A stretch of 64,000 bases of DNA from the NCBI GenBank assembly GCA_964515905.1, contig CAZEWK010000045.1:30375-94374 (forward strand), read 5' to 3'. The notes under the pieces are model-generated. The model made no database searches. It saw only the letters and a list, made by a program, of their open reading frames with translations, and was not told the origin of the DNA. Positions 34,944-43,766 of the stretch are shown here, one piece after another; position 1 is the stretch's first letter; each line of letters begins with the position of its first letter. The position numbers and the translations under genes are program-made. This DNA comes from GCA-2712985 sp964515905 (GTDB lineage: Bacteria > Pseudomonadota > Alphaproteobacteria > UBA7887).

Positions 34944-36462
34944 TCTGGGTACGACCTTTCTAGCTTCAGCAGAACGGAAACCCGATGCGGAAGCCATCGT
35001 AGATGGAGTAACTCGCTTTACTTATGGGGCCTGGTTTGAGTGTATTCGCAAAGTTGCTGGAGGACTATTGGGTATTGGTCTTCTTCCAGGAGATCATTTT
35101 GTCATCGTGCTGCAGAATCGTTGGGAAAGTGCCACCCTTCACTGGGCGTGCCAATTTATAGGGGTCATTGCGACCCCAATAAACTGGCGTGCTAAGGCTC
35201 AGGAAATACTCTTTGTTCTCGGAGATACTGCGGCTAAGGCGATCGCCTTTGAATCGAGTACTGCCTCCACTGTTGCGAAGGCTATCGCCTCCGTCCAAGT
35301 CCTAAGCATTGGAGTCAACAGCAAAAGTGACGTCAGTTTCGAAGCTCTTAGAAAGAGCCAGCCAGCCCAGGACATTTGTTGCCGCAGGCAGGAGGACATA
35401 TCCGTTATGTTATATACCTCGGGTACCACGGGGCGGGGAAAGGGGGTACCTCGGAGCCATTCAGCAGAGAGGTCGGCTGCAATCGCCCATATCGTGCAAA
35501 ACCAGTATGGGCAGAACGAACGAATACTCGGTGTCATGCCCCTATACCACACGATGGGTATTCGCTCACTTCTTTCTATGGTGGCTGCAAACGGTTGTTT
35601 CGTCTGTCAACCAAGGTTCGATGCTGGAGCGTCGTTGGGCCTAATCGAAAAAGAAAAAATCACGGCGCTGTATATGGTTCCGACTCTTTATCATGACCTT
35701 CTTAAGCACGATAGTTTTTCAAAATGTAACCTAAATTCGGTTCGAAAACTTGGGTTTGCTGGCGCATCAATGCAGGACGATTTGCTCAAACTTATAAATG
35801 AAAGTTTTCGTCCGGAGCGCTTTGTCAATCACTATGGGTCTTCAGAAATATACACGTTTACCGTGGAAGAGGATGCTGCTGGTAATCCTGGCTCTGCAGG
35901 CCGGGCAGGGATTAATCAGCGAATTCGCGTAGTAAAAACAGGATCTGATGATCCAAATGATGCCGTGGAGACAGGTGAGCGAGGCCAAATTATTGCTGAT
36001 CTTGGCAGTGAAGAAGCATTCAGTGGCTATTGGCAACGGCCAGATGCAGATAAAAAATCACTGATTGAAGGCTGGTATTTTACGGGAGATCTCGGGTGGT
36101 TTGATGATCAAGGTAGGTTATTTATAGAAGGTCGGCTCGACGATATGATCATAAGCGGCGGCGAAAACATCTATCCCGAAGAAATAGAACGAATATTATT
36201 GCAACATCCTGAAGTGCTAGAGGTGGTAGTGGCTGGAATTCCGGATGAGCGTTGGGGAGCAAAAGCGACAGCATTTTTGCGGGTTCAGGAGGTGATCTGC
36301 AGTGAAATTCTTGATAAATTTTGTCGGGAATCGTCTTTGTCGGACTTTAAACGCCCCCGAAGTTATGTATTTATCGAAGAAGTTCCAAAATCTCCCGTAG
36401 GTAAAATACTTCGGCGTTTGCTAGTCTCCGGTGAGTATAAATTAGATGAACGATTCACTTAA
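34936..36462 (+). CDS. Acyl-CoA ligase (AMP-forming), substrate unknown
   Basis: A class I adenylate-forming enzyme that activates a carboxylic acid to its CoA thioester through an acyl-AMP. Motifs are LYTSGTTGRGKGVPRSH (ATP loop, about residue 156), NHYGSSEIYTF (A5), GWYFTGDLGWFDDQGRLFIEGRLDDMI (A7-A8 hinge) and PKSPVGKILRR with the C-terminal catalytic Lys. Its 508 residues are normal. GTG start, overlapping the small hydroxylase subunit by 8 bases, so the hydroxylase and ligase are probably co-translated and act on related compounds. It could activate an aromatic, alicyclic or medium-chain acid. Confidence 0.92.
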   Translation: MFDLGTTFLASAERKPDAEAIVDGVTRFTYGAWFECIRKVAGGLLGIGLLPGDHFVIVLQNRWESATLHWACQFIGVIATPINWRAKAQEILFVLGDTAAKAIAFESSTASTVAKAIASVQVLSIGVNSKSDVSFEALRKSQPAQDICCRRQEDISVMLYTSGTTGRGKGVPRSHSAERSAAIAHIVQNQYGQNERILGVMPLYHTMGIRSLLSMVAANGCFVCQPRFDAGASLGLIEKEKITALYMVPTLYHDLLKHDSFSKCNLNSVRKLGFAGASMQDDLLKLINESFRPERFVNHYGSSEIYTFTVEEDAAGNPGSAGRAGINQRIRVVKTGSDDPNDAVETGERGQIIADLGSEEAFSGYWQRPDADKKSLIEGWYFTGDLGWFDDQGRLFIEGRLDDMIISGGENIYPEEIERILLQHPEVLEVVVAGIPDERWGAKATAFLRVQEVICSEILDKFCRESSLSDFKRPRSYVFIEEVPKSPVGKILRRLLVSGEYKLDERFT

Positions 36463-36499
36463 ACAAACAATAATATGACTGCAAAGGTGTGTTAAACAT

Positions 36500-37306
36500 A
36501 TGATTGGGCTTCATGGGAAGGCGAGTGGTAAGTCTTCGGATCAGTATGGATTTTGGACCGAAGTTAGCGAGGATCAGTGCCGCGGAGATATTGTACTGGA
36601 TCGTCCGCCGTTGAATGTAATCACGATGTCTCAACGGGACCGGATGGCAAATGCTTTCGATGTTTTAGATAAAGATGATAGAGTGAGAGTGATCGTGTTG
36701 CGCGGAGAGGGCGATCATTTTTCGAGCGGTGGAGAAATCAAAGGGTTTCTGGAATCTTCACCGGAACACGTCTCTCTTCTGGCAGAAAACGTTATGGCGC
36801 CTGAAAGGTGCCAAAAACCAGTTGTTGCGGCAATTCATGGTTATTGTTTCGGCGTTGGATTTGAATTTTGTTTGGCCTGTGATTTTCGAATAGTGACCGA
36901 ATCTAGTCTTCTCGGACTGCCAGAACAACGTATCGGCATGATCCCGGGCTCAGGAGGCTCCATTCGGTTGTTAAACATGATAGGGCTACAACGTACGAAA
37001 GATATTGTAATGAGGACGAAGCGTGTTTCGGGAAAGAGGGCGCATGACTGGGGGATTGCGTCAGAGTGTGTTCCTGACGATGCCCTAGAGGACACTGTCG
37101 TCTCATTGGTGAACGAACTGACCCAGTTTTCCGCTCTTGCACAGCGTACCAGCAAAAATCTTTTAACTGCTGCTCAAGATGCGCCTCTTCATGTGGGGAT
37201 TAAAATGGAGGGAGAGGCATACGGTCGCCTGCGTAGTTCAAACGATTTCCGAGAGGGGGTTGAATCTTTCAATGCAAAGAGGAAACCAAAATTCCGAGGC
37301 GGCTAA
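36500..37306 (+). CDS. Enoyl-CoA hydratase/isomerase family protein
   Basis: A crotonase-fold enzyme acting on an unsaturated acyl-CoA. The oxyanion-hole region is RGEGDHFSSGGEIKGF (about residue 68). Both hydratase glutamates are preserved, one in GYCFGVGFEFCLACDF and one in GLPEQRIGMIPGSGGS, so water addition is chemically possible. At 268 residues it is normal, though the first ~20 residues look atypical and the start may be internal. It is the last gene of the 29.7-37.3 kb operon, 37 bases after the acyl-CoA ligase. Confidence 0.9.
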   Translation: MIGLHGKASGKSSDQYGFWTEVSEDQCRGDIVLDRPPLNVITMSQRDRMANAFDVLDKDDRVRVIVLRGEGDHFSSGGEIKGFLESSPEHVSLLAENVMAPERCQKPVVAAIHGYCFGVGFEFCLACDFRIVTESSLLGLPEQRIGMIPGSGGSIRLLNMIGLQRTKDIVMRTKRVSGKRAHDWGIASECVPDDALEDTVVSLVNELTQFSALAQRTSKNLLTAAQDAPLHVGIKMEGEAYGRLRSSNDFREGVESFNAKRKPKFRGG

Positions 37307-37437
37307 GATTCCGATAGATTCCTTTTACAGCCTCGAGCCCATATTGATTATACCGAATTTCTTAACAATGCTTTCGCGTTACTAAAAAATGATTGTTTAA
37401 AAGTAGCAGATATAGTGATTTGTTTGTCTGCCAGGGC

Positions 37438-37467
37438 TTGATTTGGGTTAAACCTGATGTGTATTGT
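37438..37467 (+). promoter_or_regulatory. Possible promoter of the cytochrome oxidase operon
   Basis: TTGATT at 37438-37443, an 18-base spacer and TATTGT at 37462-37467 lie about 105 bases before ctaC. Downstream, CCATTGG (37493-37499) and CCAATGG (37513-37519) form an inverted repeat with a 13-base gap that could be a leader hairpin or operator. The rest of the 37307-37573 gap shows nothing I can name. Confidence 0.4.
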
Positions 37468-37573
37468 GCCCACGTGCACGCCACTTGTCTCCCCATTGGG
37501 CGTCGGTAGGTTCCAATGGTTGAGGTTAGGTGTCGTGGGTATGTGTCTGAAAATTTGAAAGGCATTTTTTAGC

Positions 37574-38446
37574 ATGTTAACCAGGAGCATCCTGACAGGG
37601 ATCGGTACCTTGGTCGTCGGAATGATAATTTCCGGTGCCGAGGTATTCGCGAATCCCCAAACAGGTCAACCAATAGACTGGCAGTTGGGCTTTCAACGCG
37701 CCGTTACTCCAGTAATGCAGTCAATCGATACTTTGCACGATTATGTACTTATATTGATTACTTTGATTTCCTTATTTGTCTTAGGGCTATTGATTTACGT
37801 GATTATTCGCTTTAATGCGAAGACTAACCCGACACCGACGAGTACTACCCACAATACAGTCATTGAAGTGCTTTGGACTGCTATTCCAGTTCTGATTTTG
37901 GTTGTTATGGCAATTCCGAGTTTTAAGTTATTGTATTTTCAGGATACTGTGCCGGAGCAAGTAGACCTAAATATAAAGGCTACTGGGTATCAGTGGTTTT
38001 GGACTTACGAATACACAGACGAGGATTTTGAGTTTGATGCCTTTAAAATGGAACCGGAGGATGCTGAGGAGGAAGGGGAGCCCTATTTGTTGGCCACAGA
38101 CACCAAGGTAGTCGTACCAGTTGGAAAGGTCGTCCGTGTTCAAATCACTGCAGCTGATGTTATCCATGCATGGGCGGTGCCGGCTCTTGGTGTAAAAATG
38201 GACGCTTATCCTGGCAGGCTAAATGAACTTTGGTTCCAGGTAGATGAGCCGGGTGTATATTATGGTCAGTGCTCGGAGCTTTGTGGCCAAGGGCATGCAT
38301 TCATGCCGATTGCCGTCGAAGCCATGGCTGCATCAGACTACGAGGTTTGGTTAAGCGAGGCACGCGAAGAATATGCTAGAACCAATGATACTATCAAAGT
38401 CGCCGACTCAAGTGTGTTGGCAGTGCAAAACAGTCACAGTGAATAA
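37574..38446 (+). CDS. ctaC: Cytochrome c oxidase subunit II
   Basis: Subunit II accepts electrons from cytochrome c at the CuA centre, in the periplasm. In order: an N-terminal signal (residues 1-25), two membrane helices (around 52-72 and 95-115), then the cupredoxin domain. It has the aromatic stretch KATGYQWFWTYEY and the CuA ligands in CSELCGQGHAFMP, preceded by the first histidine in VIHAWAVPALGVK. An acidic insert (EDFEFDAFKMEPEDAEEEGE) lies after the aromatic stretch. Its 290 residues are normal. ATG at 37574; ctaD follows after 12 bases. Confidence 0.97.
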   Translation: MLTRSILTGIGTLVVGMIISGAEVFANPQTGQPIDWQLGFQRAVTPVMQSIDTLHDYVLILITLISLFVLGLLIYVIIRFNAKTNPTPTSTTHNTVIEVLWTAIPVLILVVMAIPSFKLLYFQDTVPEQVDLNIKATGYQWFWTYEYTDEDFEFDAFKMEPEDAEEEGEPYLLATDTKVVVPVGKVVRVQITAADVIHAWAVPALGVKMDAYPGRLNELWFQVDEPGVYYGQCSELCGQGHAFMPIAVEAMAASDYEVWLSEAREEYARTNDTIKVADSSVLAVQNSHSE

Positions 38447-38458
38447 AGGTTGAATCTG

Positions 38459-40066
38459 ATGAGTGCAACGGATGTAAATGAAGTTGGGCATGCACACCAT
38501 CCTGTAGGATGGAGGCGCTGGCTTTATTCCACCAATCACAAAGATATTGGGACTATGTATTTGGTCTTCGCCATTATGTCGGGACTAATTGGTGCATTTT
38601 TCTCAGTCATGATGCGGATAGAATTAGGTACTCCAGGAGATGGAATCTTTGGTGGCGACCACCACTTCTACAACGTATTTGTGACTGCTCACGCATTATT
38701 AATGATCTTTTTCATGATTATGCCAGCTATGATTGGTGGGTTCGGTAACTGGATGGTGCCAATAATGATAGGGGCGCCTGACATGGCCTTTCCGCGCCTT
38801 AACAACATTAGTTTCTGGTTGCTCATTCCTTCTCTGACGCTATTGCTTTCGTCGGCTTTTGTAGAAGGTGCTCCCGGTGGGATGGGTGCTGGAACAGGTT
38901 GGACAATTTATCCTCCGTTATCTAGTTCTGCCGGTCACCCGGGTCCAGCCGTTGATCTGGTGATTTTTAGTTTGCATCTAGCGGGTGCTTCCTCAATCCT
39001 AAGTTCAATTAATTTTATTACGACAATACTGAACATGCGTGCGCCAGGGTTAACTCTTCATCGCATGCCATTATTTGTGTGGTCGATTTTGGTAACCACT
39101 TTTCTACTGCTGCTCTCGTTGCCGGTATTGGCCGGAGCCATCACTATGCTGTTAACGGACAGAAATTTTGGAACTGCATTTTTTGAAGCTTCGATGGGAG
39201 GAGATCCCATACTATTCCAACACCTGTTCTGGTTCTTTGGACACCCAGAAGTTTACATTCTGATTTTGCCTGGCTTTGGAATAGTTTCCCAAGTTGTAGC
39301 GACTTTCTCAAAAAAACCAATCTTTGGTTACCTCGGAATGGCATATGCCATGGTAGCAATAGGTTTTATTGGATTCGTGGTCTGGGCGCATCACATGTAT
39401 ACGGTTGGGATGGATACCGATACTAGGGCGTACTTTATGCTAGCGACTTTGGTTATCGCTGTACCTACTGGCATCAAAATCTTTAGTTGGATTGCCACGA
39501 TGTGGGGCGGCTCAATAGAATTAAAAACTCCTATGCTGTATGCTCTCGGTTTTATATTTCTTTTTACTGTTGGCGGGGTGACTGGTGTAGTGTTGGCAAA
39601 TGCTGGAGTTGATATTGCTCTGCATGATACATATTACGTGGTAGCACATTTTCATTACGTGTTAAGTCTGGGCGCGGTCTTTTCTGTATTTGCTGGTATT
39701 TACTATTGGATTAGTAAAATGTGTGGTCGTCAGTATCCCGAGACACTTGGGAAACTGCAATTTTGGACATTATTTGTCGGAGTTAATTTGACGTTCTTCC
39801 CTATGCACTTCCTTGGATTGGCCGGCATGCCTCGTCGTTATGCTGATTATCCGGAGGCATTTGCTGGTTGGAATATGGTGGCATCGATAGGCTCTTATAT
39901 CTCGGCATTTTCTGCTTTGCTGTTTCTATTTGTGCTTTATCGAACCTTCACCGCAGGTGAACGGGTGGCGGAAAACCCGTGGGGCGAAGGTGCGACAACC
40001 ATGGAATGGAAGCTGCCCTCACCTCCTGCATTTCATACATATGAAGAGTTGCCAGTGATTAAATGA
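38459..40066 (+). CDS. ctaD: Cytochrome c oxidase subunit I
   Basis: This is the catalytic heme-copper subunit of an aa3-type oxidase, with twelve membrane helices. Visible ligands are the heme a His in TAHALLMIFFMIMPA, the CuB His and cross-linked Tyr in FGHPEVYILILPGFG, the His-His pair in VWAHHMYTVGMD and the heme ligands in VVAHFHYVLSLG. The proton-channel Glu in HPEVY places it in the A1 class. Its 535-residue form starts at ATG 38459 (TTG at 38450 is less likely). It is part of the ctaC-D-B-coxF-G-E block. Confidence 0.98.
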   Translation: MSATDVNEVGHAHHPVGWRRWLYSTNHKDIGTMYLVFAIMSGLIGAFFSVMMRIELGTPGDGIFGGDHHFYNVFVTAHALLMIFFMIMPAMIGGFGNWMVPIMIGAPDMAFPRLNNISFWLLIPSLTLLLSSAFVEGAPGGMGAGTGWTIYPPLSSSAGHPGPAVDLVIFSLHLAGASSILSSINFITTILNMRAPGLTLHRMPLFVWSILVTTFLLLLSLPVLAGAITMLLTDRNFGTAFFEASMGGDPILFQHLFWFFGHPEVYILILPGFGIVSQVVATFSKKPIFGYLGMAYAMVAIGFIGFVVWAHHMYTVGMDTDTRAYFMLATLVIAVPTGIKIFSWIATMWGGSIELKTPMLYALGFIFLFTVGGVTGVVLANAGVDIALHDTYYVVAHFHYVLSLGAVFSVFAGIYYWISKMCGRQYPETLGKLQFWTLFVGVNLTFFPMHFLGLAGMPRRYADYPEAFAGWNMVASIGSYISAFSALLFLFVLYRTFTAGERVAENPWGEGATTMEWKLPSPPAFHTYEELPVIK

Positions 40067-40090
40067 GAAAACTGATCTTGGTTTTATATT

Positions 40091-41017
40091 ATGTCTGATA
40101 GCATGTTAACTGCGGACTCCGTTGTCCCTGTTACACAAAATGGGGCATTGTCGGACTATTTTGCCTTACTAAAACCACGGGTAATGTCTCTAGTGGTTTT
40201 TACAAGTGCAGTCGGCATGTTCCTGGCGCCAGGAAATTTGCACCCTGTTCTGATGTTTGCGGCGCTTCTCTGTATTGCGGTTGGGGCAGGGGCGTCTGGT
40301 GCGGTTAACATGTGGTTTGATAGAGATATTGACGCAATCATGCTGAGGACACAGTCTCGGCCACTTCCAGCGGGTCGGGTAGCGCCCGCTACTGCCCTCA
40401 CTATAGGTATTTGGCTGGCAGTTGGCTCGGTATCTTTGATGGCTTTGGCGATCAATTGGCTTTGTGCATTATTGTTGGCAGTTACTATTTGTTTCTACAT
40501 TTTTATTTACACCATGTGGCTTAAACGAAAAACTCCGCAAAATATCGTGATTGGCGGAGCCGCGGGGGCTTTGCCGCCAGTTATCGGGTGGGCTGCTGTG
40601 GCAGGGGATATTGGTTTGGCTGCGTTAGCTTTGTTTTTGATAATCTTCCTTTGGACTCCGCCACATTTTTGGGCGTTGTCGTTAGTTCGTGTTAACGAAT
40701 ACAAGAAGGTTGGAGTTCCCATGCTTCCAGTGGTTGCCGGCATTACGTCCACTAAGCGCCATATTTTCTGGTATAGCATCGCCTTGGTATTGTCTACAGT
40801 TCTTCCCTTGGCTATAGGCCTAAGCGGGGCAGTGTATGGTATTGGGGCTGCCCTACTTGGTTTAATTTTCTTTTTACTAGCCGTAAAGGTCATGTGGCGT
40901 GACAATATTGACGATTCAAAACGGCTTTTTTCATTTTCGATTTTGTATTTATTTTTGATTTTTGTGTTGCTGGCAGTGGATCATATTTTTACGATTGTTT
41001 CAGGATTCGGAGTATAG
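40091..41017 (+). CDS. ctaB: Heme o synthase (protoheme IX farnesyltransferase)
   Basis: CtaB adds a farnesyl group to heme b, making heme o, the precursor of heme a for CtaD. It is a UbiA-superfamily membrane protein of 308 residues with the prenyl-diphosphate motif NMWFDRDIDAIMLRTQSRPLP (about residue 77) and the second polar loop WTPPHFWALSLVR. ATG at 40091, 25 bases after ctaD. CtaA (43.8 kb) completes heme a synthesis. Confidence 0.96.
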   Translation: MSDSMLTADSVVPVTQNGALSDYFALLKPRVMSLVVFTSAVGMFLAPGNLHPVLMFAALLCIAVGAGASGAVNMWFDRDIDAIMLRTQSRPLPAGRVAPATALTIGIWLAVGSVSLMALAINWLCALLLAVTICFYIFIYTMWLKRKTPQNIVIGGAAGALPPVIGWAAVAGDIGLAALALFLIIFLWTPPHFWALSLVRVNEYKKVGVPMLPVVAGITSTKRHIFWYSIALVLSTVLPLAIGLSGAVYGIGAALLGLIFFLLAVKVMWRDNIDDSKRLFSFSILYLFLIFVLLAVDHIFTIVSGFGV

Positions 41018-41027
41018 GACACTAATT

Positions 41028-41156
41028 ATGCCGCCTCATGATGTCCATCGCCGCCAAAAAGCCAAGAATTTTGCCATCGCCTTAGGCTTGGCTGGCCTAG
41101 TAGTTTTATTTTTTCTGGTAACACTAGCTAAGATGAACCCAGAGCACGGGCAATGA
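41028..41156 (+). CDS. coxF: CoxF-like small membrane protein
   Basis: A 42-residue protein with a basic N-terminus (MPPHDVHRRQKAKN) and one membrane helix (FAIALGLAGLVVLFFLVTLAK), then a short polar tail. The start is the ATG at 41028 with AGGA upstream; longer in-frame starts would overlap ctaB. Its place between ctaB and ctaG and its shape match the CoxF proteins of alphaproteobacterial oxidase operons, thought to help oxidase assembly. It overlaps ctaG by four bases (ATGA). Confidence 0.75.
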   Translation: MPPHDVHRRQKAKNFAIALGLAGLVVLFFLVTLAKMNPEHGQ

Positions 41157-41740
41157 GGCGTTCTGAGGGTATGCCCAAAATGACTGCGGTCGGATTGCTT
41201 TTACTTGTGTTAGGGATGGTTAGTGTGTCCTATGCTTCGGTTCCACTCTATGACCTATTCTGTCGAGTAACGGGATATGCCGGGACACCAAGTGTCTCTT
41301 TAGCGGCACCGAACAATATTTTAGACCGTGCCATGACGGTAAGATTCAATGCGGACGTAAACAGAGGGTTACCATGGAGCTTCCGACCAACACAAAACAA
41401 AGTGACAGTGAATATCGGACAACCATTTTTAGCTTTTTACAGGGTTAAGAACACAAGTGATCAGCCAGTTGTAGGGACTGCCACATATAATATTACACCT
41501 CTTAAGGTGGGCAGATATTTCTCTAAAATTGATTGCTTCTGTTTCACTGAGCAAGTACTCCAGCCTGGAGAAGTCGCCAAATTACCGGTGAGCTTTTTTG
41601 TGGATCCCTCTATAATTGATGATCCTGAGATGGATAAAATCAAGACAGTGACACTATCTTATACATTTTTTAAGGCGAAAAGTTCGGAGCAAGAACAGCT
41701 ATCGAGGGCCGATTATTCGGTTAGCCCGCAGGTAAACTGA
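41153..41740 (+). CDS. ctaG: Cytochrome c oxidase assembly protein CtaG/Cox11 (CuB insertion)
   Basis: Cox11 delivers copper to the CuB site of subunit I. It has one membrane helix (residues ~10-30) followed by the family stretch SVPLYDLFCRVTGYAGT, then an immunoglobulin-like periplasmic domain. The copper-binding motif CFCF is in KIDCFCFTEQVL and is intact. Its 195 residues are normal. Translation is coupled to coxF by an ATGA overlap. Confidence 0.96.
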   Translation: MRRSEGMPKMTAVGLLLLVLGMVSVSYASVPLYDLFCRVTGYAGTPSVSLAAPNNILDRAMTVRFNADVNRGLPWSFRPTQNKVTVNIGQPFLAFYRVKNTSDQPVVGTATYNITPLKVGRYFSKIDCFCFTEQVLQPGEVAKLPVSFFVDPSIIDDPEMDKIKTVTLSYTFFKAKSSEQEQLSRADYSVSPQVN

Positions 41741-41800
41741 CATCTTGCTTCGGTTTATGATGACAATGAACAGTTAGGCCAAAGTGGCAGAGGAAAAGTG

Positions 41801-42622
41801 ATGACTGATACCGCTAAACAACCCTACCATCTTGTAGATCCCAGTCCATGGCCAGCTTTAGGAGCTATTGCGGCGCTTTTCTTGACTGCTGGAGCCGTCC
41901 TTTTCATGCATGAGATGCAGGGCGGTATTACTATGGCGACTATTGGCATTGTTCTTACAATTTTAACCATGTTTGTTTGGTGGCGGGATGTAATTAGAGA
42001 GGCGACATTCGAAGGGCATCATACACCCATCGTTCAAATTGGTCTCCGTTTTGGAATGGCACTCTTTATTGCCTCAGAAGTTATGTTTTTTGCCGCCTGG
42101 TTCTGGGCATTTTTCGATGCAAGCTTGTTTGTGGATGAGGCTAAGTTAGTAGGTCGAGTTGCCTTTACTGGCGGCACTTGGCCGCCACAAGGTGTGGAAG
42201 TGCTCGAACCGTTTCATCTGCCACTTTTGAACACCATTATTTTACTGACCTCTGGGGCAACTGTGACTTGGGCGCATCACGCTTTAAGAGAAGGTAATGC
42301 CCGTCATCTCCTTCTTGGTCTGTGGTTGACAATTTTGCTTGGTGCAACGTTTACTTGCGTCCAAGCATATGAATACGGTCATGCTAACTTTGGCTTTACA
42401 GATGGTATTTATTCGTCCACATTTTTCATGGCCACAGGATTTCACGGCGCTCATGTTCTTATTGGCACTATCTTCCTATGCGTATGCTTGTATCGATCCT
42501 ATCAGAATCACTTTAAACCAGACCATCACTTTGGTTTTGAAGCTGCTGCATGGTATTGGCACTTCGTTGATGTTGTTTGGTTGTTCCTATTCTTCTGCAT
42601 CTACTGGTGGGGTGGAAGTTAA
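41801..42622 (+). CDS. ctaE: Cytochrome c oxidase subunit III
   Basis: Subunit III of the aa3 oxidase has seven membrane helices and stabilises proton uptake. Family marks are YHLVDPSPWPALGAIAA at the start, GMALFIASEVMFFAAWFWAFFDASL, LLNTIILLTSGATVTWAHHAL and the C-terminal WYWHFVDVVWLFLFFCIYWWG. The ATG at 41801 (AGGAAAA upstream) is preferred over the GTG just before it. Its 273 residues are normal. Confidence 0.97.
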   Translation: MTDTAKQPYHLVDPSPWPALGAIAALFLTAGAVLFMHEMQGGITMATIGIVLTILTMFVWWRDVIREATFEGHHTPIVQIGLRFGMALFIASEVMFFAAWFWAFFDASLFVDEAKLVGRVAFTGGTWPPQGVEVLEPFHLPLLNTIILLTSGATVTWAHHALREGNARHLLLGLWLTILLGATFTCVQAYEYGHANFGFTDGIYSSTFFMATGFHGAHVLIGTIFLCVCLYRSYQNHFKPDHHFGFEAAAWYWHFVDVVWLFLFFCIYWWGGS

Positions 42623-42642
42623 GGCATGATTTGAAAAGATGC

Positions 42643-43026
42643 ATGGCTAAATCCAGTTATTCGTCAGTAACATTATTTCAGTCTAGTATAAAATGTAGAT
42701 GCCCGCGCTGTGGACGCGGGCAACTATTTTCTGGATTTCTAACGGTTGTTCGGGTTTGCCCATCATGTGGTCTAGAGATCGGAGACCAAGATTCTGGTGA
42801 TGGCCCAGCGGTGTTTGTTGTATTAATTTTGGGATTCCTCGTCGTAGGTGCTGCTGCTTCTTTGGAACTAGCTGTGAGCCCACCTATGTGGCTACATCTC
42901 TTTATTTGGACACCCGTAATACTAGGTGGTTCTATACTCCTTTTACGTCCAATAAAATCTCTCATCGTTGCACTCCAATTTAAACATGGAATGTTGAGAG
43001 GGAGTGATAAGGATGAAAGTCAATAA
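42643..43026 (+). CDS. DUF983 membrane protein
   Basis: A small membrane protein with a zinc-ribbon-like N-terminus, CRCPRCGRGQLF and VCPSCGLEIGD (two CxxC pairs), then two membrane helices (about residues 53-73 and 79-99). This is the DUF983 arrangement always seen near alphaproteobacterial oxidase genes; an assembly role is inferred from that context only. ATG at 42643 gives 127 residues; the frame is open further upstream into ctaE, but those starts are unlikely. Confidence 0.85.
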   Translation: MAKSSYSSVTLFQSSIKCRCPRCGRGQLFSGFLTVVRVCPSCGLEIGDQDSGDGPAVFVVLILGFLVVGAAASLELAVSPPMWLHLFIWTPVILGGSILLLRPIKSLIVALQFKHGMLRGSDKDESQ

Positions 43027-43028
43027 AG

Positions 43029-43766
43029 GTGAAACAGCGGATACACGATAGTTTTTCCTCAAGAGTGCGTTGGACGCCACTTATTTTTGCACCAGTGTTT
43101 CTTACACTAGTTGGTCTCGGAATTTGGCAGTTGGATCGTTTATCATGGAAGACCCAATTGATCTCTGAAATTGAAACTAGACTATCAAATTCTCCTGTGG
43201 CCCTAAGTAAGTGCATCTCAAATGATAATCGAAGTTTTTACTCATGCGATTACCGGCACATTAAAGTAAAAGGGCACCTGTGGTCTGATAATATTTTTAC
43301 GCTATTAGCGAAGACATATAGGAAACAGGCAGGAGCGCACATTTTGGTGCCTTTGATGTTGGAAAATAACAAGGCTGTTTTAATAAATTTAGGATGGGTG
43401 CCTCAAAAATTTCCCGTTCGAGAGCTATCTTTTAATGAAGAGGTTATAATTAGTGGCATAGCTAGGATCCCAAATAATCAAGGTTGGTTTATTCCCAACA
43501 ACGATCCACTGCGCAACCAGTGGTATTGGATTGATTTAGCAGAGATGTCCAGAATTGTGGGTGTTGAGCTTTCGCCTGTAATTATAGAGGCAGTAATGGG
43601 ACCTGATCCAACTTCGCTTCCCATAGGTGGGCAGACCCGTATTCGGCTTCCAAACGATCATTTGCAGTACGCTGTTACCTGGTTTGCTTTGGCATTTTTC
43701 TTGCTGGTCGGGTTTTGTTTGTATTATCGGCAGTATGCTAAAATAGCTCGGAGTAATAATAAGTGA
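43029..43766 (+). CDS. surf1: SURF1 family cytochrome oxidase assembly protein
   Basis: SURF1 (Shy1) helps insert heme a into subunit I. It has two membrane helices at the ends (RWTPLIFAPVFLTLVGLGIWQLDRL and the C-terminal YAVTWFALAFFLLVGFCLYYR) with a ~180-residue periplasmic domain between; GIWQLDRLSWK, VLINLGWVP and QYAVTWFALA are the signature stretches. GTG start at 43029, two bases after the DUF983 gene. Its stop overlaps the ctaA start (GTGA). Confidence 0.93.
   Translation: MKQRIHDSFSSRVRWTPLIFAPVFLTLVGLGIWQLDRLSWKTQLISEIETRLSNSPVALSKCISNDNRSFYSCDYRHIKVKGHLWSDNIFTLLAKTYRKQAGAHILVPLMLENNKAVLINLGWVPQKFPVRELSFNEEVIISGIARIPNNQGWFIPNNDPLRNQWYWIDLAEMSRIVGVELSPVIIEAVMGPDPTSLPIGGQTRIRLPNDHLQYAVTWFALAFFLLVGFCLYYRQYAKIARSNNK

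Noticed and set aside
37348..37590. An 80-codon minus-strand frame before ctaC
   Set aside because: It has no ribosome site, overlaps the ctaC start and has a composition unlike the real genes; a promoter region is more likely.
40962..41156. Long form of the CoxF-like gene starting within ctaB
   Set aside because: The first 22 residues would overlap ctaB and lack a ribosome site; the ATG at 41028 with AGGA is better.
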